Positions 16,414 through 24,354 of a stretch of DNA of 64,000 nt are shown one piece after another. The stretch spans positions 1 through 64,000 of the forward strand of contig CAAFVV010000038.1 of the NCBI GenBank assembly GCA_900766585.1, in the 5' to 3' direction. Position 1 is the stretch's first letter. Every line of letters starts with the position of its first letter. The notes under the pieces are model-generated. The model saw nothing but the letters and a program-made list of their open reading frames with translations, had not been told where the DNA came from and made no database searches. The position numbers and the translations under genes are program-made. The stretch comes from Clostridia bacterium. GTDB lineage: Bacteria; Bacillota; Clostridia; Oscillospirales; Acutalibacteraceae.

Positions 16414-17547
16414 ATGCAATACGGCATTACAGTGGACGATAAGGGCACATTTCGGATGAACGGCAAGCCCTTTTACGCCTACGGTGTCAACGAATATCTG
16501 ATGGCGTGGATGTACGGCAAGGATGCCGCAGGCGAGCCGCAGTACAAAAAATCCTTTGCCATCATGAGAAAGTATCGCATCCCCGTGGTGCGTTTCCCGC
16601 TGATGCACATCACCAAAGAACAGGTGCAGCGCTATCAGGCGGGTGAAGGCGGCGCACTGGACAATATTTTGCAGGTGGCGGATCTGGTGGTGGCGGAAGC
16701 CGAGCAAAGCCATGTGGGGCTGATCATCAGCATCTTTTTCAGCGGCATGCTGGCGCAGGGAGATAAGATCTCCGCCATCGGCGACCCCGAAAGCGCTACC
16801 ATGCGGATGCGCAAGCGGTTTGTCAAGGAGGTCGTGACCCGCTATAAGGACAGCCCCGCCGTGTGGGGCTGGGAGGTCACAAACGAGACAAACCTCTCGG
16901 CGGATATCCCGTCGTCCGCGGACAACTACGACAACTTCACCTCGACGGAGGGGTATCGCATGGTGCACGAGATCGCCGCGGCCATCCGCGAGGCGGATGA
17001 CTACCGCATGATCTCCACCGGCGACGCCATTCTGCGGGAGGCTGCCCGCGCCCTGCGCGAGGCGGGGCTGAAGGCGGACGAAAGCCACGCCTGGGCGCCG
17101 GACTGGCGCAAGGGCACGGCGGCGGACTACGCGTATATGCTCCGCTACTGCACCCCCGATCCCGCCAACGCCATGAGCCTGCATATGGGCTGCCAGCGAC
17201 CGGACTGGACGTATAAGCTCGCGGATCGGGAGCTGACGTTTGCCGACCTGCTGGAGCTGTACAGCCGTACCGCTAAGGCGGAGGGCAAGGGCTTTTATTT
17301 CGGCGAATTCGGCGACTGCGGCGTACTTACCGCCGACACAGCCGACAGCTTTGTGCGCGCAAACTTTCCGGTCTATCTGGAGACGATGGTGCGATCGGGT
17401 GTGCAGCTCGCCACCCTGTGGCAGTTCAACGGCGAAAACGACCGGTTTACGGATGAGGGGCTTTTCAGCTTTATGCTTGAAAAAATCAGCGGGATCAACG
17501 ACCGGTTCCGCGCGCAGGGGCTGCAGGATACGGCGGGCATGTGGTAA
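16414..17547 (+). CDS. GH5-like glycoside hydrolase without signal peptide
   Basis: The 377-residue protein closely follows the barrel of the preceding gene for its whole length (shared runs such as AYGVNEYLMAWMYGKD). It lacks signal peptide, linkers and anchor, starting straight at YGITVDDKGTFRMNG. E158 (WEVTNETN) and E298 (GEFGDCG) are the catalytic pair. It probably acts in the cytoplasm on imported oligosaccharides, as the intracellular partner of the surface enzyme. The pair looks like a tandem duplication in which one copy lost or gained the export parts. A GAGGGGG site precedes the ATG. Confidence 0.85.
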   Translation: MQYGITVDDKGTFRMNGKPFYAYGVNEYLMAWMYGKDAAGEPQYKKSFAIMRKYRIPVVRFPLMHITKEQVQRYQAGEGGALDNILQVADLVVAEAEQSHVGLIISIFFSGMLAQGDKISAIGDPESATMRMRKRFVKEVVTRYKDSPAVWGWEVTNETNLSADIPSSADNYDNFTSTEGYRMVHEIAAAIREADDYRMISTGDAILREAARALREAGLKADESHAWAPDWRKGTAADYAYMLRYCTPDPANAMSLHMGCQRPDWTYKLADRELTFADLLELYSRTAKAEGKGFYFGEFGDCGVLTADTADSFVRANFPVYLETMVRSGVQLATLWQFNGENDRFTDEGLFSFMLEKISGINDRFRAQGLQDTAGMW

Positions 17548-17583
17548 ATACAGCGGCGCTCAGACCGGGAAAGGAGCGAGGAT

Positions 17584-20427
17584 ATGGCAGGGAAAAACAG
17601 CGGATTCTGGCGGCGGCTGCTCGCTGTCGCGGCGGCGTGCGTGCTGCTGGCATCCGGCGCCGTTGTGCCGTCGGCCGCGGCAGAGACGGAGGAAAAACCG
17701 GCTGCCGATGATTCTTGGAAGACCCTGTTGGCGGGAAAATATGAGGAGGACGACTACCGCGAGTATCTGGCGGCACATGCGGATGTGCCGTCGGCGGGTG
17801 CGGGCGCGGTGCTGACAAGCGACGCGCTGCAGCCTGAGAGCAGCGGTGTGACTGTGAAGCCCTTTGACGGTCAGCCGGCCCTCCATATCGGAGCGGGGGG
17901 CAAGGCGGTGCTCACACTGACGGTCGCCGAGACCGGTATGTATGCGCTGCGCCTGACCTATGCCTATACGGCGCTTGACACCTACCGCAGCAGCGGGCTT
18001 GCGGTGTATGTGGACGGCGCGCTGCCCTTCCGGCAGGCGGAGACGCTGTCCCTGCCCCGTGTGTGGACACAGGAGGAGATCGTCCATACCGCAGGTGCCA
18101 ATGACCGCAAACCGGATGCGGTGCAGCTGTCGGAGGTCACGACCTATATCCCTGCGGACGATACCGGCATGGCGGGGTATTACCGCTTTTACCTGACCGC
18201 CGGCACCCATTCCCTGACGATCTCCTCTCCGGAGGGCGGGTTTTGCCTGCTTGCGGTGGAGGTGGGCGTGACGTTTGACAAGCCGGAGGAGAAGAGTTAT
18301 CCCTTTACCGGCGATGTCACCGAGCTGGAGGCGGAGGAGCTGTACCGCAAAAATGACAGCAGCATTTCGGCGGGCATCGACCGCACGGATGCGCTGACCT
18401 CGCCCTCTGACCCGGTGTATAAAAAAGTGAACTGTCTGTCCGGCTCCCGTTTCCTGCGGCTCGGGCAATCGGTGTCGTGGAAGGTCTCGGTCAAGCAGAA
18501 CGGACGGTACCGGCTGGCGCTGCGCTATAAGCAGGACAGCCTGCCGGGACTGTTTGCCTGCCGGCAGATCTGCATAGACGGCGCGCCGCTCTACACGGAA
18601 GAGGATCTGGCGCGGTTTCCCTACAGCGATAAGTGGGGCTATCTCACGGTCGGCGATGCCGACGGCAACGCCCTGCTGCTGGATCTCGACGCCGGGGAGC
18701 ATGTCATCACCATGGAGGTGGCGCTGGGCGTCCTGCGGGACTATGTGCAGCGGATGGACGACGCGGCGTTTGCCATGAACTACCTCTACCGCCAGATCGT
18801 GATGGTCACCGGCGCCTCGCCCGATCCCTACCGCGATTATGACCTCGAGGCGGAGATCCCCATTCTGATCCCGTATTTTAACGGGATCAGGAAAGAGCTG
18901 GACGATATTGCCGACGGGCTGAGGGAGCTGGGTGCGGCAGGCGGCCTTATCAGCGTGCTGAGTCAGGCTGCCGACCAGCTGGCGGATTTTGTGGCGGATT
19001 CCTACCGTATGCAGGATCGCCTGAGCCAGTACAGCGGTAACATCGCCTCGATCTCCTCGCTGGTTCTGCAGCTGCAGGAGACGGCGGTGAGCATAGATAA
19101 GCTGTACCTGATCAGCGACCCGCAGGCGGACGGCGACTGGCAGGCGGGCTTTTTCCGCTCGATGTGGTATCAGCTCCGCTCATTTTTCGGCTCGTTCTTC
19201 TGCGATTACTCTGCCGTCGGGCAGGGGGTCGAGACGGACCCGCAGAAAGCGGTAACGGTATGGTACAGCGGCAGCAACGAAAATTCCGAGATCCTGCAGA
19301 ATCTCGTAAACGAGCAGTTCTCCCGGCAGCATCCGGACATCCCGGTCAACTTAAAGCTGGTCACGCTGTCGCTGACGCAGGCAATTCTGGCGGGCAAGGC
19401 GCCGGATGTGATCCTGACGGCGGCGCAGGATCAGCCCGTCAATCTCGGCGCGCGCGGCGTGCTGGAGGATCTGTCCGCCTATCCGGGCTATGCGGATATC
19501 GTCAGCGCGCTCGGCGAATCGCTGATGGTGCCCTACACCTATAAAGATCAGGTGTTCGGTCTGCCCATCACCCTGACCTACAGCGTGATGTTCTACCGCA
19601 AGGATATTCTGCGGGAGTTGGATATCCGGGTTCCGGAGACGTGGGACGATCTCTACGAGCTGCTCCCGCTTTTACAGCACAACAATCTCCGTGTGGGACT
19701 GCCCAGCGCCGTCACCACCTTCTACACGCTGCTGCTCCAGCGGGGAGCCAGCCTGTATACCGACGATCTCACCGCGATCCGGCTGGACGACTCGCTCATC
19801 GGCGAAGCGTTTCGGGAGTATACCGAGTTTTTCACCAAATATGAGCTGGATCTGGAATTCAGCCTCTATGACCGCTTCCGCACCGGCGAAATGCCGCTGG
19901 CGATCGGCGATTACACGACCTATAACAGCTTGGCGGCGGCAGCGCCGGAGATCCGCGGTTTGTGGGATATCGCGCCCATCCCCGGCACGAAAAAGGCGGA
20001 CGGCTCGATCGACCGCAGCCAGAACGGCACGGGCACGGCAGTGATCATGCTGAAGGACAGCCGTCACAAGGAAAACGCGTGGACGTTCATGACATGGTGG
20101 GCGTCGGCGGATACCCAGGCGGCTTACGGCAACGCCCTCGAATCCGTTCTGGGCAAGGCGTCCCGCTATGCGCCCGCCAATATGGAGGCGCTAAAACAGC
20201 TCCCCTGGTCGGACAGCGAGGCGGAAACGCTGCAAAAATCGCGGGAGGAGCTGACCCTGATCCCGGTGGTGCTGGGCGACTATTACGTCACCCGCGGTCT
20301 CAACAACGGCTTCCGCAACACCGTGTACAACGGACTGAACTACAAGGAATCACTGCTGACGCAAAACGGCATCATCAACACGGAGATGCGGCGGAAACAG
20401 AAGGAATTCGGCGTCAACAAGGAGTGA
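17584..20427 (+). CDS. Large solute-binding protein with carbohydrate-binding-like modules (cluster A)
   Basis: The 947-residue protein has a signal peptide (to about residue 37) and two beta-sandwich modules resembling CBM6/35-type sugar binders (about 75-225 and 235-410). A helical spacer follows (about 425-545), then a full family-1 sugar-binding protein domain (about 555-940, opening VTVWYSGSNENSEILQNLVN). Ordinary sugar-binding proteins have 400-550 residues and no such front part. There is no lipobox Cys, so retention may rely on an uncleaved signal or on binding partners. It directly precedes the first permease pair. Its counterpart in cluster B is at 43275. Confidence 0.85.
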   Translation: MAGKNSGFWRRLLAVAAACVLLASGAVVPSAAAETEEKPAADDSWKTLLAGKYEEDDYREYLAAHADVPSAGAGAVLTSDALQPESSGVTVKPFDGQPALHIGAGGKAVLTLTVAETGMYALRLTYAYTALDTYRSSGLAVYVDGALPFRQAETLSLPRVWTQEEIVHTAGANDRKPDAVQLSEVTTYIPADDTGMAGYYRFYLTAGTHSLTISSPEGGFCLLAVEVGVTFDKPEEKSYPFTGDVTELEAEELYRKNDSSISAGIDRTDALTSPSDPVYKKVNCLSGSRFLRLGQSVSWKVSVKQNGRYRLALRYKQDSLPGLFACRQICIDGAPLYTEEDLARFPYSDKWGYLTVGDADGNALLLDLDAGEHVITMEVALGVLRDYVQRMDDAAFAMNYLYRQIVMVTGASPDPYRDYDLEAEIPILIPYFNGIRKELDDIADGLRELGAAGGLISVLSQAADQLADFVADSYRMQDRLSQYSGNIASISSLVLQLQETAVSIDKLYLISDPQADGDWQAGFFRSMWYQLRSFFGSFFCDYSAVGQGVETDPQKAVTVWYSGSNENSEILQNLVNEQFSRQHPDIPVNLKLVTLSLTQAILAGKAPDVILTAAQDQPVNLGARGVLEDLSAYPGYADIVSALGESLMVPYTYKDQVFGLPITLTYSVMFYRKDILRELDIRVPETWDDLYELLPLLQHNNLRVGLPSAVTTFYTLLLQRGASLYTDDLTAIRLDDSLIGEAFREYTEFFTKYELDLEFSLYDRFRTGEMPLAIGDYTTYNSLAAAAPEIRGLWDIAPIPGTKKADGSIDRSQNGTGTAVIMLKDSRHKENAWTFMTWWASADTQAAYGNALESVLGKASRYAPANMEALKQLPWSDSEAETLQKSREELTLIPVVLGDYYVTRGLNNGFRNTVYNGLNYKESLLTQNGIINTEMRRKQKEFGVNKE

Positions 20428-20431
20428 GAGC

Positions 20432-21334
20432 ATGAAAAAGAAACCATCCTCTTTAAAACGGAGCAACCGGATGACGCTGAGTACCGCTCTGTTTCTGGCG
20501 CCGTTCTTTCTCTCGTTTATTCTGTTCACGGTCGTTCCCGTGCTCTGCGCGGTCTTTCTCAGCTTCACCGACTTCAACATGGTGACCATGCCGAAGCTCG
20601 TGGGCTTTGATAACTACATCCGCATGTTTCTGGAGGACGATATCTTCGGCACCGTCGTCAAAAACACGGTGGTGTTCGCCGTGCTCACCGGTCCGGTCAG
20701 TTACTTTTTAGCGCTTATCCTCGCGTGGCTGATCAATGAGATGAACCGGGTGCTGCGGGTGATCATGACGGCGGTGTTCTATCTGCCCTCCACGCTGGTG
20801 AGCGCCATCACCATATTCACCTACATATTCAGCGGCGACGCCTACGGCCTGTTCAACAACCTGCTGATGCGGCTCGGCATTATTCAGGAGCCGGTGCTGT
20901 GGCTGACCGATCCCGCCTACAACGTGACCATCGTGATCATCGTGCAGCTGTGGCTGAGCCTCGGCGTGGGCTTTCTGTCCTTTGTGGCAGGTCTGCAGAC
21001 CATTGACACCTCGGTGTACGAATCCGGCTATATCGACGGGATCCACAACCGCTTTCAGGAGCTGTACTATCTGACCCTGCCCAGCATGAAGCCGCAGCTG
21101 ATGTTCGGCGCCATCATGCAGATCACGACGGCATTTTCCGTGAGCGCCGTGCCGGTCGCGCTCACCGGACACCCCAGCACCAACAACTCCACCACCACCA
21201 TCCTGACGCATTTGGGGGATATGGCGAATACCCGCATGGAATTCGGCTATGCCTGCGCCATTGCGGTTATGCTGTTCGTGGTGATGCTGCTGACCCGCAA
21301 CGTGGTGTCCCTGATCATCAAGACGGATGAGTAG
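20432..21334 (+). CDS. Sugar ABC transporter permease, MalF/UgpA type (pair 1, cluster A)
   Basis: The 300-residue membrane protein has six predicted transmembrane segments. Its EAA-type loop near residue 195 (YESGYIDGIHNRFQELYYLT) contacts the ATPase. It starts 4 bases after the stop of the solute-binding protein, with GGAGTGAG as ribosome site. With the next gene it should form a heterodimeric channel for an oligosaccharide. No cognate ATPase gene is present, as is usual for MsmK-type systems sharing one ATPase. Confidence 0.9.
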   Translation: MKKKPSSLKRSNRMTLSTALFLAPFFLSFILFTVVPVLCAVFLSFTDFNMVTMPKLVGFDNYIRMFLEDDIFGTVVKNTVVFAVLTGPVSYFLALILAWLINEMNRVLRVIMTAVFYLPSTLVSAITIFTYIFSGDAYGLFNNLLMRLGIIQEPVLWLTDPAYNVTIVIIVQLWLSLGVGFLSFVAGLQTIDTSVYESGYIDGIHNRFQELYYLTLPSMKPQLMFGAIMQITTAFSVSAVPVALTGHPSTNNSTTTILTHLGDMANTRMEFGYACAIAVMLFVVMLLTRNVVSLIIKTDE

Positions 21335-21351
21335 GAAGGGGGAGAACTTCA

Positions 21352-22206
21352 GTGACATTAAGTAACAAGCGCGTGAGCCGTTCGAATCTCGGCACACTGT
21401 GTATTCTGTTTTTCCTCGCCCTGCTGGGTGTCGTTATGATGGTCCCGCTGGTGTATGCGCTGCTGCAGTCGTTAAAGCCGATGGAGGAGATCTTCGTGTT
21501 TCCCCCGCGGTTTTGGGTCTCCCGCCCCTCTCTGGAGAACTTTGCCAGCCTGTTCCGGCTGGCGTCCGACCTGTGGGTGCCCTTCAGCCGCTATGCTTTC
21601 AACAGCGTCTTTATCGCGGTGGTCTGCACCACGATCCAGCTGTTTTTCGCTTCGCTGGCGGCGTATCCGCTCGCCAAGCAGAAATTCCGCGGCAGAGATG
21701 CCCTGTTTAACGTCGTGGTCATCTCGCTGATGTTCACCGGCGACGTGCTGGGGCTTCCACACTTTATGCTGGTGTCGGTGCTCGGCATCACGGATACCTA
21801 CTGGGCGATGATCATTCCCACGATGGCGTATCCGATGGGGCTGTTTCTGATGCGGCAGAACATGCTGGCACTGCCGGACGCCCTGATGGAGGCGGCGCGC
21901 ATTGACGGCGCGCCGGAGCGTGTGGTCTTCTGGAAGATCGTTATGCCCAACATGAAATCCGCGTTTATGACCATGGCGGTGTTCTCGTTCGGCAGCATGT
22001 GGGGACGCGCGGACGGCACCTATATCTATTCCGAACAGCTCAAGGGGCTGCCCACTATGATCACGCAGATCAGCAGTGCCGGCATTGCGCGCGCCGGTGT
22101 TGCGGCAGCGGCCACGGTGCTCATGATGATCCCACCGATCCTGGTGTTTATCATTTCGCAGTCTCAGGTGATCGAGGCCATGACGAATTCGGGCATCAAG
22201 GAATAA
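21352..22206 (+). CDS. Sugar ABC transporter permease, MalG/AraQ type (pair 1, cluster A)
   Basis: The 284-residue protein has six hydrophobic segments and the MalG-type ATPase-contact loop (LMEAARIDGAPERVVFWKIV). It starts with GTG after AAGGGGGAG, 17 bases behind its partner. The C-terminus ends AMTNSGIKE, the usual MalG-type finish. It completes the first permease pair, served probably by the large solute-binding protein just upstream. Confidence 0.9.
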   Translation: MTLSNKRVSRSNLGTLCILFFLALLGVVMMVPLVYALLQSLKPMEEIFVFPPRFWVSRPSLENFASLFRLASDLWVPFSRYAFNSVFIAVVCTTIQLFFASLAAYPLAKQKFRGRDALFNVVVISLMFTGDVLGLPHFMLVSVLGITDTYWAMIIPTMAYPMGLFLMRQNMLALPDALMEAARIDGAPERVVFWKIVMPNMKSAFMTMAVFSFGSMWGRADGTYIYSEQLKGLPTMITQISSAGIARAGVAAAATVLMMIPPILVFIISQSQVIEAMTNSGIKE

Positions 22207-22209
22207 GCC

Positions 22210-22229
22210 TCCCGGCACGCCTGCCGGGA
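22210..22229 (+). other. Intercistronic hairpin
   Basis: TCCCGGCA and TGCCGGGA pair perfectly around CGCC, directly after the permease stop codon and without a T run. It more likely stabilises or processes the mRNA than ends transcription. Confidence 0.5.
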
Positions 22230-22261
22230 AAGGTAATGCTTAAGAACAGGAGGAATACCAT

Positions 22262-24340
22262 ATGCGCAAGGGATGGATCTGTGTTCTTACGGTTTGTCTG
22301 CTTATGCTCCTTGCTCAGCCGTCCATGGCGGCGGATGTCCCCTATTTGTCCTATGAACAGACCGAGGAGTACGCCGGGCTGCCCGCGCCCCATGCCTACC
22401 GTCCGACCGGGACCATGAGCGGCGTCTCTCTCGGCGGCGAGGAATGGAATGCGCCTGAGGACATGGTGTTTGATAAAGACGGCAACTTCTATCTTCTGGA
22501 TACCGGCGCGAACTGCATTTATGTCTATGACCGCAGCTTTAAGCCGGTACGCACGATCCGGGAGCTGACCGCCGCCGACGGCACGCAGGACGGCGGGATG
22601 AACAATCCCCGTTCGCTGTTTGTGGCGGACAACGGCTGGATCTATGTGGCGGATACCAACAACGAACGTGTCATCAAAATGACCGGCGAGGGTAAAATAC
22701 TGCGGGAATACCGCCGCCCGGAAAGCGAGACATATACCTCGGACGTCTATTACCCGACCAAGGTGGTGGTAGACAAGGAGAACACGGTATACATCATCTC
22801 CCAGAACGTGTATCAGGGCGTGATCCTGTATTCAGACGGGGGGGAGTTTAAAGGCTATTTCGGCAGCCCGCCGGTCAAGGCGACGATGCAGCTGCTGATC
22901 GACCGGTTCTGGAAAAGCATTCTTTCCAAAAAGATCCGTGAGGGGCTTTCGGACTATGTGCCGGTGGAATACACCAGTCTGGATATTGACGACGAGGGCT
23001 TTGTCTATGCGGTCTCGTCCTATACCGACGGCAACGAGGAGCAGATCCGCCGGCTGAACTACCTCGGCACGAACATCCTGAGCAATACCGGCAACCTGGG
23101 CGAGGCGGAGACCTTCACCTCCAAGGGGGAGAGCTGGTATTCAAAGTTTTCCGACGTGTGTGCGACAGAGGAGAACATCTATGCCCTGGACGTACACTAC
23201 CAGCGTGTGTATGTGTTTGATATGCAGGGCAACCGCCTGATGACCTTCGGCACCACGGGTGAGCAGCAGGGCGCGTTCCGCCGCTGCAGCGCCGTGGAGT
23301 ACCGGGACGGGCAGGTATATGTGCTGGATACCCTGAAAAGAAACGTGACCGTGTTCGCCGTGACGCCGTATGGGCAGAGCATCCTGACGGCGTCCCACTA
23401 CAGCAATCTGGGCGAATACGACGAGGCGATGGGCCACTGGGAGAAGGTGCTGGCTGCCAACGCCAACAGCGAGGCGGCGTATCTCGGCATCGGTGAGGCC
23501 AAGCTCAAAAACGAGGATTACGCCGGGGCGGTGAAATACTTCCGGCTTGCCGATAACCCCGAGCGGGAGTCAGTGGCGTTCGGCTATTGGCGCACCCAGT
23601 GGATGCAGAAATACATGGGTATCGGCATCGTGCTGTTTGTGCTGCTGCTGATCGCTCTGGTTGCCGTCACCAACCGCCGCTTTCTGGCGATGGTGGAGAA
23701 AAGGCGTGCCGCCCGGGAGCATAAGGATAATATTTTCAAGCTGGTCTGGCGCGTGATGACCAGGCCGGTGGAGAATTTCAACGAGTTAAAGCACAAGCGG
23801 TATCAGAATGTCGGTCTGATCCTGACGGTGCTGCTGATCTGGGTGATCGTCAACATCCTCATCAATCAGTTTACCGGCTTCCGCTTCAACACCTCCGACC
23901 CGCAGAGCTTCAGCCTGCCGGTGCAGGTGCTGGCGACCGTCCTGCCCTTTGTGGTGGTGGCGGGCATGAACTGGTGCGTCTGCTCCATCTCGGACGGCGA
24001 GGGGAAATTCGGCGAGATCGCGACCTATCTTGCCATCGCCGTTATCCCGTATATCGCGTTTTCCGCCGTTGGGCTGGTGCTCAGCCAGTTTTTGCTGCTG
24101 ACCGAGCAGGTGTTCATGACCACCCTGACCGGCATAGGGCTGCTGTGGTCGGTTGTGCTGGTATTCCACGGGCAGCGAATGGTGCATAACTACACCACCG
24201 GAAAGACCATCTGCATGGCGCTGCTGACTGCGGTGGGCGTGCTGGCTGTGGTCATCCTGCTGCTGCTGACCGTGACGCTGGTGCTGCAGATGTTCGGCTT
24301 CTTCATCACGGTGTACGGAGAGCTGTCCTTCAGAAAATAA
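22262..24340 (+). CDS. NHL-repeat / TPR / YIP1 membrane protein (cluster A)
   Basis: The 692-residue protein begins with a signal peptide, then NHL-type beta-propeller repeats outside the membrane (about 60-375; e.g. APEDMVFDKDGNFYLLDTGA and NPRSLFVADNGWIYVADTNN). A TPR-like helical segment follows (about 380-440), one transmembrane helix (about 453-475), a basic cytoplasmic stretch, and a C-terminal YIP1-type domain with four or five membrane helices (about 500-690). I know of no characterised function for this combination. Its place between the two permease pairs, repeated in cluster B, suggests a structural or glycan-sensing part of the uptake machine. Confidence 0.75.
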   Translation: MRKGWICVLTVCLLMLLAQPSMAADVPYLSYEQTEEYAGLPAPHAYRPTGTMSGVSLGGEEWNAPEDMVFDKDGNFYLLDTGANCIYVYDRSFKPVRTIRELTAADGTQDGGMNNPRSLFVADNGWIYVADTNNERVIKMTGEGKILREYRRPESETYTSDVYYPTKVVVDKENTVYIISQNVYQGVILYSDGGEFKGYFGSPPVKATMQLLIDRFWKSILSKKIREGLSDYVPVEYTSLDIDDEGFVYAVSSYTDGNEEQIRRLNYLGTNILSNTGNLGEAETFTSKGESWYSKFSDVCATEENIYALDVHYQRVYVFDMQGNRLMTFGTTGEQQGAFRRCSAVEYRDGQVYVLDTLKRNVTVFAVTPYGQSILTASHYSNLGEYDEAMGHWEKVLAANANSEAAYLGIGEAKLKNEDYAGAVKYFRLADNPERESVAFGYWRTQWMQKYMGIGIVLFVLLLIALVAVTNRRFLAMVEKRRAAREHKDNIFKLVWRVMTRPVENFNELKHKRYQNVGLILTVLLIWVIVNILINQFTGFRFNTSDPQSFSLPVQVLATVLPFVVVAGMNWCVCSISDGEGKFGEIATYLAIAVIPYIAFSAVGLVLSQFLLLTEQVFMTTLTGIGLLWSVVLVFHGQRMVHNYTTGKTICMALLTAVGVLAVVILLLLTVTLVLQMFGFFITVYGELSFRK

Positions 24341-24354
24341 GAGAGGAGGAGATC

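Noticed and set aside
14926..17184. A 752-codon minus-strand frame across both GH5-like genes
   Set aside because: It shows the same repeated motif twice only because the two plus-strand genes are paralogues. Its product is low-complexity and His-rich with no recognisable domain.
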